Position numbers and translations under genes: made by a program. Of a DNA stretch of 13,939 bases, positions 4,929 to 11,785 are shown piece after piece (position 1 is the stretch's first letter; every line of letters begins with the position of its first letter). The stretch spans positions 1-13,939 of the forward strand of contig JAGADM010000031.1 in assembly GCA_017613595.1 (NCBI GenBank). The letters run 5' to 3'. The DNA comes from Lachnospiraceae bacterium (GTDB lineage Bacteria; Bacillota_A; Clostridia; Lachnospirales; Lachnospiraceae). The notes under the pieces were generated by a model. The model saw only the letters and a program-made list of their open reading frames with translations. It was not told the DNA's origin and ran no database searches.

Positions 4929-6332
4929 ATGGTTTTTTCATCCGCGGCATTTCTGTTTCTGTTTCTGCCGATTGTTATGATGTTATACTATCCGGTGCCG
5001 AACAGGCGTCACCGCAACGCGGTGCTTCTTATGGCATCGCTTTTTTTCTATGCCTACGGAGAGCCTATGTACATCGTCATCATGATCCTCATGGTGTCGG
5101 TGATCTATGTCCTCGCACTCCGCATGAGCGCACAGAAGAAGTCCGCATCGCGGAAGGCTTATCTGATCGCGGGAGTGATCTTCAGCCTTTCTTTTCTGAT
5201 ATGGTTTAAATACACGGGATTCCTTCTTCGGAACATTTACGGAGTATTCGGAAAGACTAGTCCTTTCCGCGCGCCGGAGCTTCCGATCGGAATCTCTTTT
5301 TATACCTTCCAGGTGCTTACCTACTATGTGGATGTGTACCGCGGCAAGACGAAACCGCAGCGGAATCTTGTGCATCTGCTTCTCTATGTAAGCTTCTTCC
5401 CGCAGCTGATCGCGGGACCGATCGTCAATTACTCGGACATCGAGGCTTCGCTTCGCGAACGTACCATACACATCATGGATGTCTATAACGGAATGGTCCG
5501 CTTCATCATCGGACTCGCGAAGAAATGCATCATCGCGAACTCCTGCGGAAGCATCGTCGAGAACCTGAACGGCACGAGCTTCTCGGTCGGGGGAGCGTGG
5601 CTGCAGGCAATCGCATTTGCCCTCCAGCTGTACTTCGATTTCAGCGGTTATTCGGATATGGCAATCGGCCTCGGGCACATGTTCGGCTTTACGTTTAAGG
5701 AGAATTTCAAGTATCCGTACACGGCTCTTTCCGTGACCGATTTCTGGAGAAAATGGCACATCTCCCTCGGCGCGTTCTTCCGGGAATACGTTTATATTCC
5801 GCTCGGCGGAAACCGTGTGTCATGGCTTAGACATGTGCGCAATATTATGGTTGTGTGGGCGCTCACCGGTATCTGGCACGGCGCGTCGTGGAACTTCCTT
5901 CTGTGGGGTCTTTATTACGGCATTCTGCTGATCCTAGAGAAGTCGTTCCTGCTTAAGGTGAAGGAGCATCTGCCGAAGATAATCAATGTTTTGATGACGC
6001 TTTTCGCGGTCGTAATCGGATGGGTTTTATTCTATCACACCGATTTAAAGGAAGCCGTATCGCATGTGCAGCGATTGTTTGGAATCGGCGCGTCCGGCAT
6101 GACGGATGCGCGCGTGATCTACGAGTTCCGAAACGGTATCGGCATGCTTCTGATCGGCTGCGCGGCATGCTTCCCGTTCGCGGACATGGTTCCCGCGATG
6201 GAGAAGTGCGGCGGTCTGAGCGAGAAATTCATCACGCTTTTCCGTCCGGTTGCGGCGACGGTGCTGCTGCTCATATCCATTGCGATGATCGTAGGTTCGA
6301 GTTTCAATCCGTTCCTGTATTTCCGATTTTAG
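4929..6332 (+). CDS. MBOAT-family O-acyltransferase (AlgI-like)
   Basis: This 467-residue polytopic membrane protein probably moves an acyl group, most likely acetyl, across the membrane for O-acetylation of an exported polysaccharide or wall polymer. The N-terminus MVFSSAAFLFLFLPIVMMLYY is the standard AlgI-type start and first helix. Further hallmarks are LPIGISFYTFQVLTYYVDVYRG (118-139), FFPQLIAGPIVNY, LYFDFSGYSDMAIGLG (234-249), DFWRKWHISLG with His277, and TGIWHGASWNFLLWG with the invariant His317. The family normally has about 460-500 residues, so it appears full length. The ribosome binding site is weak (GGGGC, 4917-4921), but the family start leaves little doubt. It is paired 33 bases upstream of a DHHW protein, the classic partner arrangement. 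The glycan target cannot be named; no biosynthesis genes are nearby. Confidence 0.94.
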   Translation: MVFSSAAFLFLFLPIVMMLYYPVPNRRHRNAVLLMASLFFYAYGEPMYIVIMILMVSVIYVLALRMSAQKKSASRKAYLIAGVIFSLSFLIWFKYTGFLLRNIYGVFGKTSPFRAPELPIGISFYTFQVLTYYVDVYRGKTKPQRNLVHLLLYVSFFPQLIAGPIVNYSDIEASLRERTIHIMDVYNGMVRFIIGLAKKCIIANSCGSIVENLNGTSFSVGGAWLQAIAFALQLYFDFSGYSDMAIGLGHMFGFTFKENFKYPYTALSVTDFWRKWHISLGAFFREYVYIPLGGNRVSWLRHVRNIMVVWALTGIWHGASWNFLLWGLYYGILLILEKSFLLKVKEHLPKIINVLMTLFAVVIGWVLFYHTDLKEAVSHVQRLFGIGASGMTDARVIYEFRNGIGMLLIGCAACFPFADMVPAMEKCGGLSEKFITLFRPVAATVLLLISIAMIVGSSFNPFLYFRF

Positions 6333-6336
6333 AATG

Positions 6337-6354
6337 AACCGCATTAACGCGGTT
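6337..6354 (+). other. Small hairpin between the acyltransferase and DHHW genes
   Basis: AACCGC (6337-6342) and GCGGTT (6349-6354) form a 6-bp stem with a 6-base loop ending directly before the ribosome binding site CGGAGG (6356-6361). It has no T-run and may tune translation of the second gene or be a processing site. Confidence 0.5.
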
Positions 6355-6365
6355 TCGGAGGTTTT

Positions 6366-7814
6366 ATGAAGAAAGGGCTGGCAATCGTATTTGTCTTTCT
6401 GTGGAGCGCGCTCCTGTTCGGTATTGGGGCGTACTATGTCTATTTTGCGCCGCAGGGAGAGGAGTATTCGGAGACCGAGAACCGGATGCTTCATGCCGCG
6501 CCCGATATGAATGTGTCCTTCAAAAAGGGTACGATCGACGAGGACCTTGAGGCATATCTGCTGGACCGCTTCCCGTTCCGCGAGAAAGCGCTTTCCGGCA
6601 GCCGCACCATAAAGGATCAGCTCAGTACGGCAACGTATGAGCAGTACCTCTTAGCGTACGGCGGAACGACCGCTGACGCGCTTTCGGAGGAAGTTTCGGA
6701 TGACGACATCGAGGCGCTTCTTGCCGCGGAATTTAATAAGCCGACGCCCCGCGTAACGGAAGAGCCAAAGGTTACGCCTGACCCGGGCGGTGAAGTGCAG
6801 CCTTCGGGACAGCCCGGACCTGTCGCCACGGTGACTCCCGATCCGGCTGAGCTTGAGGATCCGCCGATCGAGCCGAAGCCGCAGGGAGACTCCTCGGCAT
6901 TCCCCGACCGCCTGCGGTTCAGTTTAATGAAGAACGGTACGGACCGTACCGATATCCGCGTCTCTTCGAAGAAGAGCGTGCTTGCGGTTACGGCGGTTCT
7001 GAACAAATACGCCGACTGCCTCCCCGAAGGCGGAAAGCTCATGTTTACGGTTGTTCCGCAGAGCGTCTACGTCAATCCGTATGTCGGACTCGGCGGCAAC
7101 CGGAAGCTTTCCTCGGAGACGGATGAGCTGATCAACGCGATGAGCCGCGATAACGTTTACGCGTTCGACACACCCGAGATCCTTTCGGATGATATCATAA
7201 ACGGAGAGTATGTATTCTTCCGGACCGACATGCACTGGACGCCGCTCGGCGCCTATAAGGTGTACTGCGAGATGGCAAAGCGGGCGGGCAAGATCCCCTG
7301 CGATTATGAGTGGGATTTTACGCACACGACCGAGAATCACTTCCTCGGAACGGTGTACCGCAGCAATCCGAGCGACTATCTCGAAAGCCGCGCGGATACG
7401 CTTGATATTATTGTTCCGCATGTGAAAAATGAGGTGCGCCGCATCGTTTCGCGGGACACCTACAAGGAGATTCCCTTCATTAAGACCAACGCCGTCGCTT
7501 CGGACCGTTTCACCGTATATCTCGGCGGTCCGGCCGGCCCTTGGACGATCATCGAAAATGAAAACGATGAGACGGAGAACTGTCTGATTCTGATGGATTC
7601 CTTCGGCCTCGATTTCGTTCCGTTTCTGTGTCTCAATTACCATCAGGTTCACTATTACGATCCGCGGTATTTCGACGCGAAGGCCGTCGGCGGAAACGTT
7701 GCCGATATGATCAACAAATACGACATCCGCGATATCTACGTGATCGTCGGAGACCTTCACTGCTTTGATCACGATTTCCTGATCTCGCAGGCCAATAAGC
7801 AGCTCGGAAAGTAA
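6366..7814 (+). CDS. DHHW-family / AlgX-AlgJ-like SGNH protein
   Basis: This 482-residue protein is anchored by an N-terminal membrane helix (about residues 5-27) with the rest outside the cell. The region YSETENRMLHAAPDMNVS followed by LEAYLLDRFPFREKALS is typical of the DHHW and AlgJ/AlgX group. The signature is TDMHWTPLGAY, giving Asp288 and His290. MDSFGLDF supplies the candidate nucleophile Ser412, so an SGNH-type Ser-His-Asp set is present. It likely takes acetyl from the MBOAT partner and passes it to the glycan. A Pro/Glu-rich linker (about 125-172, with VTPDP repeated) interrupts the segment after the N-terminal part. CGGAGG (6356-6361) sets the start. The pairing with the MBOAT gene is strong support; the acceptor glycan is unknown, and some family members only bind rather than transfer. 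Confidence 0.9.
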   Translation: MKKGLAIVFVFLWSALLFGIGAYYVYFAPQGEEYSETENRMLHAAPDMNVSFKKGTIDEDLEAYLLDRFPFREKALSGSRTIKDQLSTATYEQYLLAYGGTTADALSEEVSDDDIEALLAAEFNKPTPRVTEEPKVTPDPGGEVQPSGQPGPVATVTPDPAELEDPPIEPKPQGDSSAFPDRLRFSLMKNGTDRTDIRVSSKKSVLAVTAVLNKYADCLPEGGKLMFTVVPQSVYVNPYVGLGGNRKLSSETDELINAMSRDNVYAFDTPEILSDDIINGEYVFFRTDMHWTPLGAYKVYCEMAKRAGKIPCDYEWDFTHTTENHFLGTVYRSNPSDYLESRADTLDIIVPHVKNEVRRIVSRDTYKEIPFIKTNAVASDRFTVYLGGPAGPWTIIENENDETENCLILMDSFGLDFVPFLCLNYHQVHYYDPRYFDAKAVGGNVADMINKYDIRDIYVIVGDLHCFDHDFLISQANKQLGK

Positions 7815-7864
7815 TATGGCGAGAGGCAGGCACCGCGGAAAGCCGTCAGGAGTCCGACGACGTA

Positions 7865-7880
7865 CCGGGCAGCGGCCCGG
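7865..7880 (+). terminator. Possible weak terminator after the DHHW gene
   Basis: CCGGGC (7865-7870) and GCCCGG (7875-7880) form a GC-only 6-bp stem with a 4-base loop, 50 bases after the stop. The following bases CGTTTCCTC hold only a short T-run, so termination would be weak. No gene is seen in 7815-8063; the stretch also holds the next promoter and its leader hairpins. Confidence 0.35.
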
Positions 7881-7917
7881 CGTTTCCTCAAGTATCCGTT
7901 ATCAGGCAAATGTACCC

Positions 7918-7946
7918 TTGACGATTCCGTTCTTTCAAGGTACAAT
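7918..7946 (+). promoter_or_regulatory. Promoter upstream of the three-helix membrane protein
   Basis: TTGACG (7918-7923), a 17-base spacer and TACAAT (7941-7946) form a strong sigma-A promoter. The start site near 7953 is followed by about 110 bases of structured leader before the gene at 8064. Confidence 0.82.
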
Positions 7947-7963
7947 ATTTCTTTGGGAAAGCA

Positions 7964-8019
7964 TGCCGGAAAAGGGCATGTGACGCCGTCCCTACGCGTA
8001 ATACGGCGTCGGATTTTTT
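7964..8019 (+). terminator. Leader hairpins with a terminator-like stem before the coding region
   Basis: Just after the predicted start site, CATGCC and GGCATG (within 7962-7980) pair around a 7-base loop. A perfect 8-bp stem follows: GACGCCGT (7982-7989) with ACGGCGTC (8003-8010), then GGA and six Ts (8014-8019). The loop contains the self-complementary TACGCGTA. The second hairpin looks like an intrinsic terminator between the promoter and the gene at 8064. It could mark a short independent RNA of about 65 bases, or transcription attenuation. I do not recognise a known riboswitch class. Confidence 0.6.
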
Positions 8020-8063
8020 AGGGCGCGGAACGGGATGTTTCCGCGGACCGGAAGGGGTGTAAT

Positions 8064-8744
8064 ATGCAGGTTTTAAAAGATAATCTGGCCGGTTCCATAA
8101 TCGTGCTTCTCGCGGTTGCTATCTTTGCCGCGGCGGTTCAGTTCCGGAAGTACCGGATCATGATGGCGGGCGAATCCATCAGCCCGAAGTGGTTTAAGCT
8201 GGTGCGTATCAGCGGAATCATCGTTGCATTTGTCCTGTTCATCTGGAAGGCAAAGGCGTTCGGCCAGTGGATCACCATCGATGTAATGCGTATCGCGAAA
8301 GAGCCCGCGGACGCGCTTCCCGGAACGATCGTATACGGCGTGCTTCTGCTGCTTGCTTCGGTCGGTGTCGGAACGCTGGCGCGTAAGATTCCCGAGCGCT
8401 GGTGGAAGAGAGATTCCGCGAAGATTTTCGATGAGGATATGGTATGTCAGTACCTTCTGAAGGATGCCGAGGCGGGCGCCAAGGAGATCCTGATCTTCCG
8501 TGACCGTCTGGAAGGACGCAGAGGTTATTCCTTCGATATCGACGGTTACAATCACGCCGCATTTTCCGCAGATGGCTGCAAGATGCTTGCCGCTTACATT
8601 GACGCGAAGGTACCCGGTGCGTACACCATTGAGGCATGCCATGAGGCACAGGGTAAGGGCGGTGCTCCGCAGAGTACTTCGAGCGGCGCGCTGAGCGACA
8701 ACTCATATCGTTTCTCTCATATGAGAATGGTTAAGAAGAACTGA
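8064..8744 (+). CDS. Unrecognised membrane protein with three predicted helices
   Basis: This 226-residue protein has three hydrophobic segments (about residues 9-25, 46-62 and 86-105). A soluble domain of about 115 residues follows, containing RWWKRDSAKIFDEDMVCQYLLKDAEAG, IFRDRLEGRRGYSFDIDGYN and AAYIDAKVPGAYTIEACHEAQ, and a Gly/Ser/Gln-rich tail to the end. GAAGGGG (8051-8057) supports the start. I do not recognise the family and assign no function. It is expressed from the promoter at 7918 through a leader with a terminator-like hairpin and is closed by a strong terminator, so it is a single-gene unit. The orientation of the soluble part is uncertain: positive charges between helices 1 and 2 suggest that loop is cytoplasmic, which would place the C-terminal domain outside. 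Confidence 0.85.
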   Translation: MQVLKDNLAGSIIVLLAVAIFAAAVQFRKYRIMMAGESISPKWFKLVRISGIIVAFVLFIWKAKAFGQWITIDVMRIAKEPADALPGTIVYGVLLLLASVGVGTLARKIPERWWKRDSAKIFDEDMVCQYLLKDAEAGAKEILIFRDRLEGRRGYSFDIDGYNHAAFSADGCKMLAAYIDAKVPGAYTIEACHEAQGKGGAPQSTSSGALSDNSYRFSHMRMVKKN

Positions 8745-8752
8745 GAATACCG

Positions 8753-8783
8753 GAACGAGCCTTTATAACGGCTCGTTCTTTTT
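8753..8783 (+). terminator. Intrinsic terminator after the membrane protein gene
   Basis: GAACGAGCC (8753-8761) and GGCTCGTTC (8770-8778) form a perfect 9-bp stem with an 8-base loop, followed by five Ts (8779-8783). It ends only 21 bases before the next start codon. Confidence 0.92.
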
Positions 8784-8804
8784 CTATGAAAGAGAGGATG
8801 AAAA

Positions 8805-9638
8805 ATGGGAAAGATTAAGGTTTCTACTGATGTAGAAATATACTATGCGGAATACGGCTCGGGCGACCGTTACATCCTTTCCGCGCAGGTCGGCTTCGCG
8901 CCGAAGGGGATGCAGCAGAAGCTTGCGGAAATGGGTTACCATGTGATCTGCATCACGCTCCGCGGGTTCGCTCCGTCGTCGTATATCACCGAGGATTACG
9001 GCGAACGATGGTACGATGTGTTTGCCGGGGACGTGGTGCGTGTCGCCGACGCGCTCGGCATTGAGAAGTTTGCCTATATGGGTGCATCACACGGCGCGGG
9101 ACTCGGCTGGCATCTGATGTTGAATAACCCGGAGAGGGTGTCCGCATTTGTCGCCGTGGTACCCGGACCGCACAGCTTAAAGGAAGGTACGATGTCTTTC
9201 CGGCAGATGATGATGCAGGGCATTATCGACGCCCCGCCGCCGTTTGACCCGCCGATTGACGATGACGCGGCGAGAGAACTTCGAAGAGCGAGACGCGCGG
9301 CATGGCTGTCGCAGCTTCCGGAAGCGGACCCCAGAGAGCGCGCGATCGACTACGGACGGCCGCTCATGAAGTATAAGAACGAAGAGACGCTCTGCGAGAA
9401 GCTTCGTTCCATTACGACGCCGACACTGATCATCGGCGGCGCGGACGACCCGATCAGCACGCCCGCACTGATGATGCGTACGGCGGAATGTCTGCCGCAC
9501 TGCAAGCTCGTAATGTACTCGAACTGCGGACACAACATCGATACGGATATCATTGAGGAAGTGTGCGACGAAGCGGACCGTTTCCTGCGTCAGACGGAGC
9601 GGACCGGAAGGTGCTATCTCCCGGTTGACGAGGCGTAG
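8805..9638 (+). CDS. Alpha/beta hydrolase fold protein
   Basis: This 277-residue cytoplasmic protein has the alpha/beta hydrolase core. The nucleophile elbow is GASHGAG with Ser95. The acid is in GGADDPIS (Asp215 or Asp214), and His243 is in NCGHNIDTD. ITLRGFAPSSYITEDYGERWYDVFAGDVVRVADALGI is the usual strand and helix before the elbow (written here only in part: the key residues are Arg53-Gly54 and Asp76). The oxyanion strand reads ILSAQVGF and lacks the common HG pair, so activity or substrate type may differ from standard esterases. The cap region (about 130-185) is charged and Pro-rich. AGAGAGGA (8791-8798) sets the start. No promoter fits between the terminator at 8753-8783 and the start, so expression may rely on read-through. 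The substrate is unknown. Confidence 0.85.
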   Translation: MGKIKVSTDVEIYYAEYGSGDRYILSAQVGFAPKGMQQKLAEMGYHVICITLRGFAPSSYITEDYGERWYDVFAGDVVRVADALGIEKFAYMGASHGAGLGWHLMLNNPERVSAFVAVVPGPHSLKEGTMSFRQMMMQGIIDAPPPFDPPIDDDAARELRRARRAAWLSQLPEADPRERAIDYGRPLMKYKNEETLCEKLRSITTPTLIIGGADDPISTPALMMRTAECLPHCKLVMYSNCGHNIDTDIIEEVCDEADRFLRQTERTGRCYLPVDEA

Positions 9639-9655
9639 TTTTACATTAACTTTAT

Positions 9656-9684
9656 TTGACAAACCGTTTCGTAATTACTACAAT
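9656..9684 (+). promoter_or_regulatory. Promoter of the Na/Pi cotransporter gene
   Basis: TTGACA (9656-9661), a 17-base spacer and TACAAT (9679-9684) lie just after the hydrolase stop codon. The predicted leader of about 85 bases includes the 10-base palindrome GTGCGCGCAC (9708-9717). Confidence 0.87.
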
Positions 9685-9774
9685 TATTTTGGTATATTAG
9701 GATTTATGTGCGCGCACGCGGAACACAGGCTGTCCCGGTGAGCGCATGAAGCATGTAAAATCGGAGAATATAAG

Positions 9775-11598
9775 ATGGAATATGTCAGAAGTGTCATAGC
9801 CCTGTTAGGCGGCCTCGCAATGTTCCTTTACGGAATGAGGCTGATGGGATCGAGCCTTCGGGAAGGATCTTCCGGAACGTTCAAAACCGTTATGGGAAAG
9901 GTTACGAACAATCCGCTGAAAGCGTTTCTTCTCGGGCTTTTTATTACCGCGATCATCCAGTCGTCGACCGCGACGATTGTTATTACATCCGGTCTTGTTG
10001 TGGCAGGCGTGATCAGTCTGGACCAGTCGCTCGGCATCATCGTCGGAGCCAATGTAGGTACCACGATTACCGGTCAGATCATCCGTCTTCTCGATATCTC
10101 CGATGATTCGGGAAGCATCCTGCAGTTTTTTAAGCCCGACACGCTGGCACCGATCGCACTGACAATCGGCATCATCTTCCTGATGTTCTGCGGGTTCCAT
10201 AAATCGGACCTCGCCGGCAATATCGCCATCGGATTCGGTATCCTGTTCACCGGTCTTGTTTCGATGACGGCAGCCGTGACAAATATTGACTTAAGCGGCG
10301 TATTTGCCCGCATGGGAAACCATCTGGTACTCGGGTACGGCGCAGGCGCGCTGGTTGCGTTTGTATTGCAGAGTTCGTCATCGTCCATCGGTATTCTGCA
10401 GGCGTTCTCCGCGTCGACACCGATCGCGTTTAAGACGGTCGCATTTGTCCTCTGCGGCGTCTATCTCGGCGACTGCGTAACGACGGGTATCGTGTGTTTT
10501 ATCGGAACCAAGCCCGACTCAAAGAGGGTCGGCCTCATCAATATTTTCTATAACCTCGCGAAGACCGCGCTTGTACTGATCGCGATCGGCGTGGCGCACG
10601 CTCTCGGATATATGGACGGCCTGTGGAACATGCCGTTAAAGTCCGGCGGTATCGCGAACGCCAACTCGGTATTCAACCTTGTGAGCGCGCTGCTGCTCCT
10701 GCCTTTGATCGGTATCGCGAAGAAGGTCAGCTACCGCATCATCAAGGATGAGCCGAAGGCAGAGGACCGCTACGCGGACAAGATTGCGGCGCTGAATCCG
10801 GTGTTCTTCTCGACGCCCGCGCTTGCGCTGAACAGCTGCTACGACGCGCTGAAGACGATGTTCACGATCGCGGCGGCAAATATCAACAAAGCCCTCAATA
10901 TGTTCCAGGAATATAAAGAAGAGGATTACAAGGCAATCGACGAGGACGAAGACAGTATCGACCGTCTTGCGGATGCCGTGAGCAATTATCTCGTGCAGCT
11001 GTCGCCGCATGTAAACGAGGAACTGCATATCCGGATCCTGGACCAGTATTACAAGGTCGTAACGGAGTTCGAACGGCTCGGCGACCACGCGATGAACATT
11101 GCGGAAGCGGCCAAAGGCATGAACGACCAGAACATGAAATTCAGCGACGACGCGCTGTGCGAGCTGATGGTGATAAGAGAACTGCTTGACTGGATCTTAG
11201 AGCACACGAAGAACGCATTCGAGAAACGTGACGTTGAGGCGGCGCGGCATATCGAACCGCTCGAGGAAGTTATGGACGACATGATCAACGCCCTCGACGA
11301 CAACCACGTGGCAAGACTCCGCGAAGGCCGCTGCACGGTATATGCGGGTACGCGTCTGATGGATATCATGTCCAACCTGGAACGTATTTCCGATACGTGT
11401 TCGAACGTCGGTGTTTCGGTTGTGGCGCGTGTCAATCCAAGTATGGACACACAGGCACATTCCTACATTTCCTCCCTGCATCAGGGGCAGAACGAAGAGT
11501 TCAACGAAGAGTACCAGCGGGCGCATGATCTGTACTTCAAACGTCTTGCCCTGGTCACGAAGAAGAATCAGGAAACTGACGGACAACTCAGTTTTTGA
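9775..11598 (+). CDS. Na/Pi cotransporter family protein with C-terminal PhoU domain
   Basis: This 607-residue inner-membrane protein probably takes up phosphate with sodium, or exports it. The two inverted transport repeats are visible: QSSTATIVITSGLV with GANVGTTITG (from residue 62) and LQSSSSSIGILQAFS with GVYLGDCVTTG (from residue 199). The QSS motifs are the family hallmark. About 8-9 membrane helices fill residues 1-317. The cytoplasmic tail from about residue 350 is a PhoU-like helical bundle with two E-x-x-x-D motifs, in FERLGDHAMNIAE and NLERISDTCSNVG, that bind metal clusters in PhoU proteins. CGGAG (9762-9766) sets the start, and it has its own promoter. The length is typical for this two-domain type. 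Substrate direction and whether the tail senses phosphate cannot be read from sequence. Confidence 0.94.
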   Translation: MEYVRSVIALLGGLAMFLYGMRLMGSSLREGSSGTFKTVMGKVTNNPLKAFLLGLFITAIIQSSTATIVITSGLVVAGVISLDQSLGIIVGANVGTTITGQIIRLLDISDDSGSILQFFKPDTLAPIALTIGIIFLMFCGFHKSDLAGNIAIGFGILFTGLVSMTAAVTNIDLSGVFARMGNHLVLGYGAGALVAFVLQSSSSSIGILQAFSASTPIAFKTVAFVLCGVYLGDCVTTGIVCFIGTKPDSKRVGLINIFYNLAKTALVLIAIGVAHALGYMDGLWNMPLKSGGIANANSVFNLVSALLLLPLIGIAKKVSYRIIKDEPKAEDRYADKIAALNPVFFSTPALALNSCYDALKTMFTIAAANINKALNMFQEYKEEDYKAIDEDEDSIDRLADAVSNYLVQLSPHVNEELHIRILDQYYKVVTEFERLGDHAMNIAEAAKGMNDQNMKFSDDALCELMVIRELLDWILEHTKNAFEKRDVEAARHIEPLEEVMDDMINALDDNHVARLREGRCTVYAGTRLMDIMSNLERISDTCSNVGVSVVARVNPSMDTQAHSYISSLHQGQNEEFNEEYQRAHDLYFKRLALVTKKNQETDGQLSF

Positions 11599-11606
11599 TT
11601 GATAAA

Positions 11607-11629
11607 GGAGGCGGAACATGTCCGCTTCC
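11607..11629 (+). promoter_or_regulatory. Hairpin hiding a ribosome binding site and start codon
   Basis: GGAGGCGGA (11607-11615) pairs with TCCGCTTCC (11621-11629) over 9 bp, with one G-U pair, leaving the 5-base loop ACATG. The perfect Shine-Dalgarno AAAGGAGG (11604-11611) is largely in the stem, and the ATG (11618-11620) of a 55-codon ORF is in the loop. It starts 9 bases after the cotransporter stop. It has no T-run, so it does not look like a terminator. Confidence 0.65.
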
Positions 11630-11785
11630 GTGCGCGTAAAGAGAGTAAAGAGGATAAGCCCGAAGCAGGGCTTCACGGATGACGCCGGCAGGCGCGGCAT
11701 CCGTGCGGACAAGCCTGCAGCAGAGGATAAAGAGGATGATTTTTTTGAAGGACGGAGGAGCACTCGTCGCGAAACACGGCGGTGA
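11618..11785 (+). CDS. Possible 55-residue basic small protein
   Basis: An ATG with a textbook ribosome binding site (AAAGGAGG, 6 bases before) opens a 55-codon frame ending in TGA at 11783-11785. The product is very basic, starting MSASVRVKRVKRISPKQGF and ending RRSTRRETRR, with an acidic patch EDKEDD between. It overlaps the first 50 bases of the GH31 gene in another frame, so it could couple translation to it or act as a leader peptide. The start lies in a hairpin that may block it. No family is recognised. It may not be a real gene: the ribosome binding site is the main support. Confidence 0.35.
   Translation: MSASVRVKRVKRISPKQGFTDDAGRRGIRADKPAAEDKEDDFFEGRRSTRRETRR
11656..11705 (+). other. 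Two stacked hairpins in the leader of the GH31 gene
   Basis: AAGCCC (11656-11661) pairs with GGGCTT (11668-11673). Immediately next, CACGGATG (11674-11681) pairs with CATCCGTG (11698-11705), with CGCC (11683-11686) and GGCG (11691-11694) pairing inside it. The second hairpin has 12 bp with a small internal loop. Neither is followed by Ts. They lie in the 137-base gap before the GH31 start, which shows no clear promoter. Confidence 0.6.

Noticed and set aside
4850..5209. Open frame of 119 codons overlapping the MBOAT start
   Set aside because: It begins inside the promoter region, upstream of the predicted transcription start, and its sequence is a shadow of the MBOAT frame.
6924..7772. Antisense frame of 282 codons opposite the DHHW gene
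   Set aside because: Shadow frame. The + strand product carries the DHHW signature and membrane anchor.
9636..9661. Possible Pho-box-like TTTACA repeats before the phosphate transporter
   Set aside because: TTTACA and TTGACA are present but the spacing does not give regular 11-base repeats, and the second is the -35 box. Not enough to claim phosphate regulation.
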